From JAHJQZ01 sp963675235 (GTDB taxonomy: Bacteria; Pseudomonadota; Alphaproteobacteria; Rhizobiales; Devosiaceae), in contig CAXXFU010000009.1 in assembly GCA_963675235.2 (NCBI GenBank), positions 116,478 to 180,477 of the forward strand: a DNA stretch of 64,000 nucleotides. Direction: 5' to 3'. Under the pieces are notes generated by a model. The model was given only the letters and a program-made list of their open reading frames with translations. It had not been told where the DNA came from and did not search any database. Positions 52,827 through 62,766 of the stretch are shown piece by piece (the stretch's first letter is position 1; each line of letters starts with the position of its first letter). Position numbers and translations under genes: made by a program.

Positions 52827-53677
52827 GCGACAATCCGGGCGCCAAGCGCCGCAATGTCTGGCCGTTCGGCGCCGACCTCGGTCCGCGCATCATGTCGGCT
52901 GCGGTGTTGATACCGGTGACCCTGTTCGTTCTCTATCTCGGCGGCATCTGGTTTGCGCTGCTGGTCGGCGGCGTGTTTGCCGGCGGCCATCACGAGTACC
53001 AGGCCATGACCGGCGGCCGCCGACCAGGGCTGTACGACCACACCCTGACCGCGCTCGTCGTCGTCACCGCCATCGCCAGTTCGCTTTTCGGCGCCGGCAT
53101 CGGTGCGGCTGTCGTCGTCTTCGGTATCGGCTTTTCCCTTATCGCCGGCGGCGCGCGACGGTTCTGGGATTCGGGCGGCATGCTGTTTTTCGGTGCCGTT
53201 GTCATGGCGCTTGTCGCCGTGCGCGGGACCAGCATCGAGGGGCTTTATGCCGGACTGTTTCTCGGTGCTACGGTCTGGTTGACCGACACGGGCGCCTATT
53301 TTGCCGGTCGCCTTTTTGGCGGCGCCAAGCTGTCGCCGGACATTTCGCCGTCAAAGACCTGGTCCGGTGCGCTTGGCGGACTGCTGATCGGTACATTGCT
53401 GGCCCTGGTCGTCTGGATTCTGGCGACGCCGTCGCCCTGGTGGCTGGGCGCCGTGTTCGGCGTGACGCTGTCGATCGTCGGGCAGATCGGCGATCTCGCC
53501 GAAAGCGGCGTCAAGCGCCGCTTCCGCATCAAGGATTCCGGCGACATCATTCCCGGCCACGGCGGGCTGATGGATCGTCTCGACAGCCTCAGTTTCGCCA
53601 CGCTGGCCCTGTTTCTGATCGGGCTTTGGCACACTGGCTGGCCAAGCATCGCAACAGGCTTCCTGGTCTGGCAATGA
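52823..53677 (+). CDS. cdsA: Phosphatidate cytidylyltransferase
   Basis: 284-aa integral membrane enzyme making CDP-diacylglycerol for phospholipid synthesis. The family signature, with PSKTWSGALGG upstream, is KDSGDIIPGHGGLMDRLDS near the C-terminus. Several membrane spans. The next gene is rseP, only 57 bp on; dxr, found here in many relatives, is absent. Confidence 0.94.
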   Translation: MSDNPGAKRRNVWPFGADLGPRIMSAAVLIPVTLFVLYLGGIWFALLVGGVFAGGHHEYQAMTGGRRPGLYDHTLTALVVVTAIASSLFGAGIGAAVVVFGIGFSLIAGGARRFWDSGGMLFFGAVVMALVAVRGTSIEGLYAGLFLGATVWLTDTGAYFAGRLFGGAKLSPDISPSKTWSGALGGLLIGTLLALVVWILATPSPWWLGAVFGVTLSIVGQIGDLAESGVKRRFRIKDSGDIIPGHGGLMDRLDSLSFATLALFLIGLWHTGWPSIATGFLVWQ

Positions 53678-53734
53678 TCGGGCCGCCAGCCCGGTGGCGC
53701 CCTGCCGTACCATCCGCATAAGAGATCCATACCC

Positions 53735-54847
53735 ATGATCGATTTCGCCATCTGGCTCGTGACCTACACCGTACCGTTCATTCTGGTTCTGACGGTGATC
53801 GTGTTCGTCCACGAGATGGGCCACTATCTCGTCGCGCGCTGGAATGGTATCGCCGTCCAGACCTTCTCGCTCGGGTTCGGTTCCGAACTGTTCGGCTGGA
53901 CCGACGCGCGCGGGACGCGCTGGCGCGTTTCGGCCATACCGATTGGCGGCTATGTGCGTTTTCTCGGCGACCTCAATGCGGCCAGTCAGCCGGACGAGGC
54001 AACCGTTGCCGCCATACCGGCAAAGATGCAGCCGTACCTGTTCGTCAACAAGTCGGTCTGGCAGCGCATCGCCGTTGTCATCGCCGGCCCGGCGGCCAAC
54101 GTGCTTCTGACCTTCCTGATCATCTACGCCATGCTCGTCGGGTTTGGGCGCTACACAGTTCCGCCGGTGTTCGACAGCGTCGTCGCCGGCTCTGTCGCCG
54201 AAGCGGCCGGGCTCGAGCCCGGCGACCGCGTGCTCTCGGTCGACGGCTATGAGGTGAGGGGCTTCAACGACTTCCAGCGCCTGGTCTCGACCAGCCCGGA
54301 GCGTCCGGTTTCGATTGAAGTCAGTCGCGGTAACGCGGTGCTCGATTTCACACTGGTGCCGGAGCCGGTCGAGATCGAGGACGCTTTCGGCAATCCGCTG
54401 CGTATCGGTCGGATTGGCGTTGTGCGCGAGACCACTGGCGACGATGTCGAGCTTTATCGTCCCGGCCCGGTCGAGGCCGTGTCCATGACCTTCGAGGAGA
54501 TTCGTTTCATCATCGACCGCACGGTCGCCTTCATCGGCGATTTCTTCGTTGGACGCGGCGATTTGGAGCAGCTCGGCGGACCGGTCAAGGTTGCCCAGGT
54601 CTCCGGCGATGTCGCCAGCCTCGGCATACTCGCGCTGATCAATCTCACCGCTTTGCTGTCATTGAATATAGGTTTGTTCAACCTTCTGCCCGTGCCGCTG
54701 CTCGACGGCGGGCATCTGCTCTATTATGCCTTCGAGGTGGTGCTGAAACGTCCGCTCAGTCCGCGCACACAGGAGTTCGGGTTCCGCATCGGACTGGTTC
54801 TCGTGGCCGGATTGATGCTGTTCACGCTGATCAACGATATCGTCTGA
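53735..54847 (+). CDS. rseP: RIP metalloprotease RseP
   Basis: 370-aa site-2-type intramembrane zinc protease. HEMGH at residues 26-30 supplies the zinc ligands, with NLLPVPLLDGGH near residue 316 giving the third ligand. A PDZ domain lies between (AAGLEPGDRVLSVDG). It cleaves membrane-bound anti-sigma factors and signal-peptide remnants. Confidence 0.94.
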   Translation: MIDFAIWLVTYTVPFILVLTVIVFVHEMGHYLVARWNGIAVQTFSLGFGSELFGWTDARGTRWRVSAIPIGGYVRFLGDLNAASQPDEATVAAIPAKMQPYLFVNKSVWQRIAVVIAGPAANVLLTFLIIYAMLVGFGRYTVPPVFDSVVAGSVAEAAGLEPGDRVLSVDGYEVRGFNDFQRLVSTSPERPVSIEVSRGNAVLDFTLVPEPVEIEDAFGNPLRIGRIGVVRETTGDDVELYRPGPVEAVSMTFEEIRFIIDRTVAFIGDFFVGRGDLEQLGGPVKVAQVSGDVASLGILALINLTALLSLNIGLFNLLPVPLLDGGHLLYYAFEVVLKRPLSPRTQEFGFRIGLVLVAGLMLFTLINDIV

Positions 54848-55073
54848 GGCGCGGCTAAGCCGAACGGGAAAAAGGAGATCGGTTCGAGCGCTGGCGGTGC
54901 AGGGACCCCCGGGCCTGTTGCGCGATTGCACCGCGGACAACGATTTGCTAACCCAACACCGCCCGGGGCCTTGCCCTTGGTTAAAAAAACAGTAAAACAG
55001 TTCAATGCATTTAGCTGGGATCGCATGCGTGCGATTCCTTGCACCCTGCCTACCGAACGTGCGAAAGACGGTC

Positions 55074-57392
55074 ATGGTTGTTTTAAGCAAGCTGCGCAGC
55101 AGCATCATTCTCGCCCTCGGCCTTATCCTGCTTTCGCCTCTGGCCGGCCCGGCCGGCACTGTTTTAGGCGTTCAGGCGGCCCAGGCGCAGACGATCAATC
55201 GCATTTCGGTTTCCGGAAACACGAGAGTCGATGATGCTACGGTCATTTCCTACCTGACGGTCCGGGTGGGCGAGACAGCCACTGGCGCCAAGCTTTCGGC
55301 CTCGACCGACGCGCTGCTCGGCACCGGATTGTTCGCCGATGCGCGGCTGTCCATGTCGGGCTACACGCTGAGCGTCAGGGTGGTCGAGAACGACGTCGTC
55401 AGTTCCGTACTTTTCGAAGGCAATACGCGCTTCTCGGACCAGAACCTGTCCGACATGGTTTCGCTGAGTTCGCGCGGCACCTACACCGACGCCCGCCTGC
55501 AGTCCGATATCGACACCATCAAGCTGGCCTACGAAAAGGCCGGCTACAAGAACGTCCTGGTGACGACGCGCACCGAGAACGCCGATGGTGGCCGTCTCCG
55601 CGTTGTGTTCACCGTCGACGAGGGCGACAAGGTCGGCATCGCTTCCATCACTTTCACCGGCAATTCCTCCTTCGATGCCGGCACGCTCAAGAGCGTCATC
55701 AATACCAAGGAAACCAACCTGATGAGTTGGTTGTTCAAGGATGACCTCTATGATGAGGACAAGCTCGCCGTCGATCGCGAACTGATCCGGATTTTCTACG
55801 TCAATCACGGCTTCCCCGACGCGGTGGTTCTGTCGGCGATCGGTGAATTCGATCCGACCAAGAAGGCCTATTTCGTCAACTTCTCGGTCTCCGAAGGCGA
55901 TCGCTACAAGTTTGGCGATATCGGTATCGAGACCAGCATTGCCGGACTGAATACGGACGCCCTCAAGGGCAGGATCGTGACGACGCGTGGCGCGACCTAT
56001 TCGCAGACCAAGCTGCAAAAGAGCACCGAGGATCTGGCGATTGCCGCGACGCTTCAGGGCTACTCGTTCGCCGATGTGCGACCGCGCATCGATCGCGATA
56101 TCGCCAACAAGACGTTCGACATCACCTATCTCATCGACGAGGGCGCGCGGGTCTATGTCGAGCGCATCAACATTTCCGGCAACGACAAGACACGCGACTT
56201 CGTTATCCGTCGCGAGCTTGATTTCGCCGAAGGCGACCCCTTCAACCGCTCGCTGGTGACGCGTGGCAAGAGCCATATCGAAGCGCTCAACTATTTTACC
56301 TCGGTCAACATCAGCACCAGTCCGGGCAGTGCGCCCGACAAGGTGGTGATCAATATCGCGGTGGTCGAGAGATCGACGGGCGACTATGGCTTCACCGTCG
56401 GCTACGACTCGAGTGCCGGTCTTCTGGGTGAGGTTTCCCTGACGGAAACCAACTTCCTCGGCCGTGGCCAGTATCTCAAGGTCTCCCTCGGGGCGACGCA
56501 GTCCGGCCGTTCGTTCGAGTTCCACTTCACCGAGCCGCGCTTTGCCGGGCTCAAGGTGTCGACCGGATTTGATGTCTATTCGCGCATCACCGACGAGAAT
56601 TCGACAAACTTCTACGGCTCGCAGGCGTCGGGCGGACAGGTCCGCTTCTCCCTGCCGGTGACCGATAATGTCAGCGCAACGATCTTTGCCGGAGGCGAGT
56701 ACAAGACCTTCGCCGACACCGCAGCGCCGCTCTCGGCTCTGGTCGCCGACGGCGATACCCGGACGTCAGCGACTGTGGGCTACACTCTGGCCTATTCCGA
56801 TCTCGACGATAATTCCAAGCCGACCAGCGGCCTGGCGGTGAACTTCACTCAGAAGTACGTCGGTTGGGACAACAACTACATCAGCACGGTGGCCAAGGCA
56901 CGCTACTACATGCCGATCTTCGAGGACTCGCGGGTCATCGCCAGCATCAAGGGGCAGGCAGGTTTGCTGACCGACCTCAGCGGCAGTGGCGTCGACGGTC
57001 TCGAGACCTTCCGTCCGGGCACGCAGCTGGTTCGCGGCTTCCAGCCCAGCGGCATGGGTGCACGCGCCGCCAGCGGCGAAGCGCTCGGTGCCACCTGGTA
57101 CGCCGGTCTGTCGGCCGAAGTCGAATTCCCGCTGCCGATCGTGCCCGAGACCTACGGCCTCAGCTCGGCGATCTGGGCCGATATCGGCTACGTTGGCGAT
57201 ACCTCGACAGCAGCCAAGGCCAAGGCCGCGGTGGCGAGCGGCATGACCCAGCAGCTCCGGTCCTCGATCGGTACCTCGCTGATCTGGGATTCGCCCTTCG
57301 GTCCGCTGCGTGGCGATTTCGCCTACGTGCTGCAGCAGGATACGGGCGACCGTACGCAGGTCTTCGCTCTCACGCTGCAATCGGTCTTCTAG
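55074..57392 (+). CDS. bamA: Outer membrane protein assembly factor BamA
   Basis: 772-aa Omp85 protein that inserts beta-barrel proteins. A signal peptide (ending near VQAAQAQ) is followed by POTRA repeats (INRISVSGNTRVDD, VERINISGNDKTRDFVIRRE) and a C-terminal 16-strand barrel ending in Phe. The ATG at 55074 is chosen because it directly precedes the signal peptide; an ATG at 55005 is in frame. No dedicated promoter was clear in 54848-55073. Confidence 0.95.
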   Translation: MVVLSKLRSSIILALGLILLSPLAGPAGTVLGVQAAQAQTINRISVSGNTRVDDATVISYLTVRVGETATGAKLSASTDALLGTGLFADARLSMSGYTLSVRVVENDVVSSVLFEGNTRFSDQNLSDMVSLSSRGTYTDARLQSDIDTIKLAYEKAGYKNVLVTTRTENADGGRLRVVFTVDEGDKVGIASITFTGNSSFDAGTLKSVINTKETNLMSWLFKDDLYDEDKLAVDRELIRIFYVNHGFPDAVVLSAIGEFDPTKKAYFVNFSVSEGDRYKFGDIGIETSIAGLNTDALKGRIVTTRGATYSQTKLQKSTEDLAIAATLQGYSFADVRPRIDRDIANKTFDITYLIDEGARVYVERINISGNDKTRDFVIRRELDFAEGDPFNRSLVTRGKSHIEALNYFTSVNISTSPGSAPDKVVINIAVVERSTGDYGFTVGYDSSAGLLGEVSLTETNFLGRGQYLKVSLGATQSGRSFEFHFTEPRFAGLKVSTGFDVYSRITDENSTNFYGSQASGGQVRFSLPVTDNVSATIFAGGEYKTFADTAAPLSALVADGDTRTSATVGYTLAYSDLDDNSKPTSGLAVNFTQKYVGWDNNYISTVAKARYYMPIFEDSRVIASIKGQAGLLTDLSGSGVDGLETFRPGTQLVRGFQPSGMGARAASGEALGATWYAGLSAEVEFPLPIVPETYGLSSAIWADIGYVGDTSTAAKAKAAVASGMTQQLRSSIGTSLIWDSPFGPLRGDFAYVLQQDTGDRTQVFALTLQSVF

Positions 57393-57420
57393 AGCCGGCG
57401 CGAGTACCAAGTTCAACCGG

Positions 57421-57448
57421 ATCGGCGGCCTTCGGGCCGCCGATTGCT
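57421..57448 (+). terminator. Hairpin terminator after bamA
   Basis: ATCGGCGGCC-TTCG-GGCCGCCGAT, a perfect 10-bp stem with TTCG loop, then TGCTTC. The T-tail is weak. The remaining 57449-57756 shows no gene and no convincing promoter. Confidence 0.65.
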
Positions 57449-57756
57449 TCTGAGGCCGGTCGTGTCACTTCATCGGATTTCGGCGCACCGGCAATGTGGA
57501 TGGTCCCGTTTTTGCCATGGCTGCAAAGAGGACGGCTGGCGATGTCTGTGGGGGCATGTTCGCCGGCGTCACAGCTCGCAAGAGGGGGGGCGGGAGGTCG
57601 TCGCAAGACCGACGTCTTCCGGCAATTTGTTGCCTGGAACGGCACGCGTGGTTGCCCGCACGCGGGGAAACTGGCTAATGTGGCAGACTCTTTTTGCAGG
57701 CGTTGCGGAGAAACGGCTGGCGCCAGGATCTGATTGGCAACAGGCTTTCTGAAATC

Positions 57757-58779
57757 ATGGTCGATACACGATTTTTCCCTTTCTCCGGTCCGATGACCCT
57801 TGGCGCGCTTGCTGCCGATGTCGGCGTGACGCTCGATGCCGATGATGCACGCGCGGCGTTGACCGTGACCGGAGCAAGCGAGCCGGCAACCGCAGTCGAA
57901 GGCGAACTGGCCCTGATCGCCAGCCGAAAATACCTGGCAGAACTGCCCGATGAATTTGCCGGAATTGTCATCACCAGCGCCGCGCTTGAGTCCGAGTTCG
58001 GGCAGGACGTGACGTGCCTTGTCGTCGACAAGCCGCATCTTGTCTTCGCCGACATGCTTGATCGTCTTTATGGGGATACGGTGCGGGATCTGGCGCTGGC
58101 GATCTCGGGCGACAGCGCCGAGCCGAAGGCCGAGGAGGGCGTGGTCATCAGTCCGAACGCCGTGATCGGTCCCGATGTCGAGATCGGCGCCGGCACGATC
58201 ATCGGACCGAACGCGGTGATCGGACGTGGCGTCACCATCGGTCGTGATTCGGTCATTGGCGCCGGTGTCACCATTGCCTGCGCCCATGTCGGCGACAAGG
58301 TGATCCTGTGGCCGGGCGTGCGCATCGGATCGGAAGGTTTCGGCTGGCTCGACCATGGTACCTCCAACCGCAAGGTGCCTCAGCTTGGCCGCGTCATCAT
58401 TCAGGATCATGTCGAGATCGGCGCGAATTCCACCGTCGACCGCGGTGCGCTTGGCGACACCGTGATCGGCGAAGGCACGAAAATCGACAACCTTGTGCAG
58501 ATCGGCCATAACTGCAGGATCGGCCGCAATTGCCTGATTGCGGCGACCAGCGGCATTTCCGGCTCGACGATCGTCGGGGACGGCGTGCTGATGGGCGGCG
58601 GTGTCGGCACCTCCGGACACGTCTCGATCGGAGCGGGCAGCGTTGTCTACGGACGCGCGGCAGTCACCAAGGACTGGCCCGAAGGCTCCAAGCTTGCCGG
58701 TGCGCCAGCACAGGAGATAAGGGATTTCTGGCGCGAACTCGCGCTTCTCCGCCGTCTTGGAAAAGGGGATCAGTCTTGA
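57757..58779 (+). CDS. lpxD: UDP-3-O-acylglucosamine N-acyltransferase
   Basis: 340-aa third-step enzyme of lipid A synthesis. An N-terminal uridine-binding domain is followed by left-handed beta-helix hexapeptide repeats (VISPNAVIGPDVEIGAGTII) and QIGHNCRIGRNCLIAA with the catalytic His. Start ATG 57757. fabZ follows. Confidence 0.94.
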   Translation: MVDTRFFPFSGPMTLGALAADVGVTLDADDARAALTVTGASEPATAVEGELALIASRKYLAELPDEFAGIVITSAALESEFGQDVTCLVVDKPHLVFADMLDRLYGDTVRDLALAISGDSAEPKAEEGVVISPNAVIGPDVEIGAGTIIGPNAVIGRGVTIGRDSVIGAGVTIACAHVGDKVILWPGVRIGSEGFGWLDHGTSNRKVPQLGRVIIQDHVEIGANSTVDRGALGDTVIGEGTKIDNLVQIGHNCRIGRNCLIAATSGISGSTIVGDGVLMGGGVGTSGHVSIGAGSVVYGRAAVTKDWPEGSKLAGAPAQEIRDFWRELALLRRLGKGDQS

Positions 58780-58802
58780 GCGTTGAACTGGAAGCCGTGT
58801 CA

Positions 58803-59258
58803 ATGACCACCAATGAAATCACCAGCTTGGCGTTGGCAGATATTCTCGACTGCCTGCCCCACCGCTATCCGTTCCTGATGGTCGACAAGATCATCGAAAT
58901 CAACGGCGATGAGTCCGCGATTGGCATCAAGAACATCACCTACAACGAGCCGATGTTTCAGGGCCATTTCCCCGGCAAGCCGGTCTTTCCGGGCGTGCTC
59001 ATCATCGAGGGCATGGCCCAGACGGCCGGAGCCATCGTCATTGCCCAGGAGCGCCAGAAGGGCCAGAATTACATCGTCTACATGCTGACCATCGACAAGG
59101 CCAAGTTCCGCCGTCCCGCCGGTCCCGGCGACAGGCTTGAATACCACATCAAGAAGGTACACCGCCGCCGCAGTGTGGGACGCTACGAGGCCAAGGCGAT
59201 TGTCGACGGCGTCGTCGTCGCCGAAGCCGAGATCGGCGCCATGATCAGCGAAGAGTAG
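58803..59258 (+). CDS. fabZ: (3R)-hydroxyacyl-ACP dehydratase FabZ
   Basis: 151-aa hot-dog-fold dehydratase of fatty acid synthesis. The catalytic His is in QGHFPGKPVFPGVLIIEGMA, with the Glu shortly after. The ATG at 58803 matches the E. coli start (MTTN); TTG at 58776 overlapping the lpxD stop is an alternative. Sits in the lipid A cluster as in E. coli. Confidence 0.95.
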   Translation: MTTNEITSLALADILDCLPHRYPFLMVDKIIEINGDESAIGIKNITYNEPMFQGHFPGKPVFPGVLIIEGMAQTAGAIVIAQERQKGQNYIVYMLTIDKAKFRRPAGPGDRLEYHIKKVHRRRSVGRYEAKAIVDGVVVAEAEIGAMISEE

Positions 59259-59265
59259 GCCGAAA

Positions 59266-60075
59266 GTGCAAGACACCTCCATCCACCCCACCGCCTTGGT
59301 CGCCCAGGGCGCGAAGATTGGCGCCGGTGTCTCGATCGGCCCGTATTCGATTGTCGGCGAAGGCGTCGAACTCGCCGATGGGGTCCAGCTGATCTCGCAC
59401 GCGGTGGTCGAAGGCCGGACAACCATCGGTGCCGGAACCCAGATCTTTCCGTTCGCTTCCGTCGGTCACCGCCCGCAGGATCTCAAGTATGACGGTGAGC
59501 CGTCAAAGCTGACCATCGGCGAAAACTGCGTGATCCGCGAGAATGTCACCATCAATCCGGGTACGCGCGGCGGCGGTATGGAAACGGTTATCGGCAGCGA
59601 CTGTCTGCTGATGGCGTCCAGCCACGTCGCGCATGACTGCCGGCTCGGCGATCATGTCATTGTCGCCAATTATGGCGGCATTGCCGGCCATTGCCAGATC
59701 GGCGACTTCGTCACCATCGGTGGCATGGTGGCGCTGCACCAATTCGTGCGCATCGGCTCGCACGCCTTTATCGGCGCCCAATCCATGGTCGATGCCGATG
59801 TCATTCCTTACGGCATGGCGCTCGGCAATCGCGCCAAACTGGCCGGGCTCAATCTGGTCGGGCTCAAGCGCCGCAAGTTCGACCGCGAGGCCATCCATCG
59901 CCTGCGCACCGCCTATCGCATGATCTTTTCTTCCGAAGGCACGTTGCGGGAGCGCATCGAGGACGCTGCGGCGCTGTTCAGCGGCGATGCGCTTGTTCTC
60001 GACGTCGTCGATTTCATCAGTGCAGGCATCGACAGGCCGATCTGCCTGCCGCGCAACGGCGAGCACACCGAATAG
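59266..60075 (+). CDS. lpxA: UDP-N-acetylglucosamine acyltransferase
   Basis: 269-aa first enzyme of lipid A synthesis, a left-handed beta-helix trimer. Hexapeptide repeats (IHPTALVAQGAKIGAGVSIG) and the catalytic-His stretch SSHVAHDCRLGDHV are present. GTG start. 36 bp before lpxB, with no lpxI between. Confidence 0.95.
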   Translation: MQDTSIHPTALVAQGAKIGAGVSIGPYSIVGEGVELADGVQLISHAVVEGRTTIGAGTQIFPFASVGHRPQDLKYDGEPSKLTIGENCVIRENVTINPGTRGGGMETVIGSDCLLMASSHVAHDCRLGDHVIVANYGGIAGHCQIGDFVTIGGMVALHQFVRIGSHAFIGAQSMVDADVIPYGMALGNRAKLAGLNLVGLKRRKFDREAIHRLRTAYRMIFSSEGTLRERIEDAAALFSGDALVLDVVDFISAGIDRPICLPRNGEHTE

Positions 60076-60111
60076 CAAAGGACCGGAAGCCGAAGGGCGC
60101 CGGTACGGGCG

Positions 60112-61248
60112 ATGGCGGCTGATCCAAGGCTCTTCCTGGTAGCCGGCGAACCTTCGGGCGATCGCCTGGGCGGGGCGCTTCTTGCCGATCTCGGACGTAC
60201 GACGGGTTTTGTCGCCCGCGGGGTTGGCGGCGAGGCCATGCAGGCCGAGGGGCTGACGCCGATCTTCGAGATGGCCGACCTGTCGGTCATGGGCTTCACC
60301 GACGTCATCTTCGCCCTGCCGCGCATTCTCAACCGCCTCAGCCGCACCGTCAGTGCCGCACTTGCCTTTGCCCCGGATGCCGTGATCCTCATCGACAACC
60401 AGGTGTTCTCGGCCATGGCGGCGGCGCGGCTGCGGCGCGCCGGCTATCGTGGCGCCCTTCTGCTCTACGTTGCGCCCTCTGTCTGGGCCTGGAAGCCCGA
60501 ACGGGCGACAAAGCTCGCGCCGCTGTTCGACGAAGTGCTTGCCGTTCTGCCGTTCGAACCCAAGGTCATGGCCGAGCTTGGTGGGCCGCCGACCTCATTT
60601 GTCGGCCACCCGGCCGAGCAGCTGATCGGTACGGCACGACAGCCGCTCACAAAGGGGCGTGTGGCCCTTCTTCCCGGCAGCCGTGGCGGTGAACTCAAAC
60701 GGCACCTTCCGCTCTTCCGCGAGGTCGTGGCACGGCTGGCATCGCATGGTGCCATCACCGGATTCGTCATGCCGACACTGGCCCATCTGAGCGACCGGCT
60801 TGCGGCAGAAACGCGAGACTGGCCGGCGCCGGTCGAGATCGTCACCACTCCCGAAGCACGTCGAACAGCGTTTTCCGACGCAGTTGCGGCGCTGGCCGGG
60901 GCCGGCACGGTGACGCTTGAGCTGGCGATGATGGATGTGCCGAGCGTTGGCACCTACATCCCCGATTTCCTGCAGATGCGCGCCTACAAGCGCTGGGGCC
61001 GGCCAATGATCGGATTGCCCAACATCATTGCCGGCGAAGCCATCGTACCGGAAATTCCGCCGGGCGAGGGGCATGCCGATCGCGTCAGCAGCGCAATCAT
61101 TGAACTCGTCGAGGATGAGGGCGCCCGCCAGCGCCAGCTCGAGGGCTATGCGCGCGTGCGCGATCAGATCGTCAATGGCCTGCCGGACACCGGCCGTGTC
61201 GCCGCCGCGTCACGGATTCTCGCCAGGCTGCGGCCGGCGCTCAAATGA
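60112..61248 (+). CDS. lpxB: Lipid-A-disaccharide synthase
   Basis: 378-aa GT19 glycosyltransferase joining lipid X and UDP-diacylglucosamine. LVAGEPSGDRLGG at the N-terminus, YVAPSVWAWKPER and LPGSRGGELKRHLP are characteristic. Last gene of the rightward envelope cluster; a bidirectional terminator follows at once. Confidence 0.94.
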   Translation: MAADPRLFLVAGEPSGDRLGGALLADLGRTTGFVARGVGGEAMQAEGLTPIFEMADLSVMGFTDVIFALPRILNRLSRTVSAALAFAPDAVILIDNQVFSAMAAARLRRAGYRGALLLYVAPSVWAWKPERATKLAPLFDEVLAVLPFEPKVMAELGGPPTSFVGHPAEQLIGTARQPLTKGRVALLPGSRGGELKRHLPLFREVVARLASHGAITGFVMPTLAHLSDRLAAETRDWPAPVEIVTTPEARRTAFSDAVAALAGAGTVTLELAMMDVPSVGTYIPDFLQMRAYKRWGRPMIGLPNIIAGEAIVPEIPPGEGHADRVSSAIIELVEDEGARQRQLEGYARVRDQIVNGLPDTGRVAAASRILARLRPALK

Positions 61249-61274
61249 AAAAGGCCGGCATATGCCGGCCTTTT
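61249..61274. terminator. Bidirectional terminator between lpxB and gltA
   Basis: A perfect 26-bp palindrome: AAAA, then GGCCGGCAT and its complement ATGCCGGCC, then TTTT. It sits in the 46-bp gap between convergent genes, with A/T tracts on both sides, so it can stop both transcripts. Confidence 0.93.
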
Positions 61275-61294
61275 CTTCGTTTTTCTGGCGCTTT

Positions 61295-62584
61295 CTAGCG
61301 ATCGCCGATCTCGTCGTAGGCGCGGGAAACGGCACCGGCATAAAGCTGGCGCGGACGACCGATGCGCTTCTGCGGGTCGCCGATCATTTCCTTCCACTGC
61401 GCGATCCAGCCGACCGTGCGCGACAGCGCAAAGATGGCGGTGAACATCGAGGTGGGGAAGCCGATGGCGTCGAGGATGATGCCCGAATAGAAATCGACGT
61501 TCGGATAGAGCTTGCGATCGACGAAATAGGCATCCTCGAGAGCAATCTTTTCCAGCTCCCGGGCTACCTGCAGGGTCGGGTTGTTCTCGACGCCGAGCAG
61601 TTCCAGCACTTCGCGGGCGCTTTCCTGCATCACCTTGGCGCGCGGATCGTAGTTCTTGTAGACGCGGTGTCCGAAGCCCATCAGGCGGAACGGATCGTTC
61701 TTGTCCTTGGCGCGGGCGATGAACTCGGGAATGCGGTCGACGGTGCCGATCTGCCTGAGCATGGCAAGTGCCGCTTCGTTGGCACCGCCATGCGCCGGAC
61801 CCCACAGGCACGCCACGCCGGCAGCGATACAGGCGAACGGATTGGCGTCGGACGAACCGGCAAGCCGGACAGTCGACGTCGAGGCGTTCTGCTCGTGATC
61901 GGCATGCAGCGTGAAGATGCGGTCCATGGCGCGGGCCAGGATCGGGTCGACGGTGTACGGCTCGGCCGGAACCGAGAAGCACATGTGCAGGAAATTGGCC
62001 GCATAGGTCAGGTCGTTGCGCGGGTAAACGAAGGGCTGGCCGATGGAGTACTTGTAGGCCATGGCCGCGATCGTCGGCATCTTGGCGATCAGGCGCACCG
62101 ACGCGGTTTCGCGCTGCACCGGATCCGAAATGTCGATGGAGTCGTGGTAGAATGCCGCCAGCGCGCCGACGACACCGGTCATCACCGCCATGGGGTGGGC
62201 GTCGCGGCGGAAGCCGCGGAAGAAATTGTGGACCTGCTCATGCACCATCGTGTGACGCGTGACCCGGTTCTCGAACGTGTCGAGCTCCTTGGGCGACGGC
62301 AGTTCGCCGTAAAGCAGCAGATAGCAGACCTCGAGATAATGACTCTGGTCGGCCAGTTGTTCGATCGGATAGCCGCGATAGAGCAGTTCGCCCTTGTCAC
62401 CATCGATATAGGTGATGGTCGAATCGCAGGCTGCGGTCGAGGTGAAACCCGGGTCGTATGTGAACAGCCCTGTTTTGGCATAAAGGCTACGGATGTCGAT
62501 GACGGACGGTCCCACGGACCCATCAAGAAGCGGGAACTCGTAGGTCTCGTCGCCGATGGTGAGCTTGGCTACCTTGTCTGACAT
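61295..62584 (-). CDS. gltA: Citrate synthase
   Basis: 429-aa hexameric-type citrate synthase of the TCA cycle. LWGPAHGGANEAAL, the catalytic His in MGFGHRVYKNYDPRA and the Asp region NVDFYSGI are present. The ATG at 62584, with AGGAGG upstream, is chosen over a longer reading to 62725, which would lack a typical N-terminus. It lies downstream of gltX in the same direction. Confidence 0.95.
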   Translation of the reverse strand: MSDKVAKLTIGDETYEFPLLDGSVGPSVIDIRSLYAKTGLFTYDPGFTSTAACDSTITYIDGDKGELLYRGYPIEQLADQSHYLEVCYLLLYGELPSPKELDTFENRVTRHTMVHEQVHNFFRGFRRDAHPMAVMTGVVGALAAFYHDSIDISDPVQRETASVRLIAKMPTIAAMAYKYSIGQPFVYPRNDLTYAANFLHMCFSVPAEPYTVDPILARAMDRIFTLHADHEQNASTSTVRLAGSSDANPFACIAAGVACLWGPAHGGANEAALAMLRQIGTVDRIPEFIARAKDKNDPFRLMGFGHRVYKNYDPRAKVMQESAREVLELLGVENNPTLQVARELEKIALEDAYFVDRKLYPNVDFYSGIILDAIGFPTSMFTAIFALSRTVGWIAQWKEMIGDPQKRIGRPRQLYAGAVSRAYDEIGDR

Positions 62585-62673
62585 GAAGCATGGCCTCCTA
62601 ACGCGCCGGGGCGCTTTGACTTGAAATAGACGGGCCGCCCGAACGTGCGGCCGCGAAAGGGGAAATGTCGGCT

Positions 62674-62695
62674 CTTCGGTATCCAAAAACCGAAG
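62674..62695 (-). promoter_or_regulatory. Hairpin in the gltX-gltA gap
   Basis: CTTCGGT and ACCGAAG (7-bp stem, 8-nt loop) on either strand, about 90 bp before the gltA start. TTGCCA and TACCGA nearby on the minus strand, 17 bp apart, may be a promoter; evidence is weak. Confidence 0.3.
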
Positions 62696-62766
62696 CGCTG
62701 GCAACTTTATTGCATGCGCAGCCAAAACCGCGCGCGTGGGGGGCGAGCGATAGTTATGGCCCCAGT

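Noticed and set aside
54907..54968. Inverted repeat CCCCGGGC / GCCCGGGG before bamA
   Set aside because: Arms are 46 bp apart and GC-only; likely chance in a GC-rich gap.
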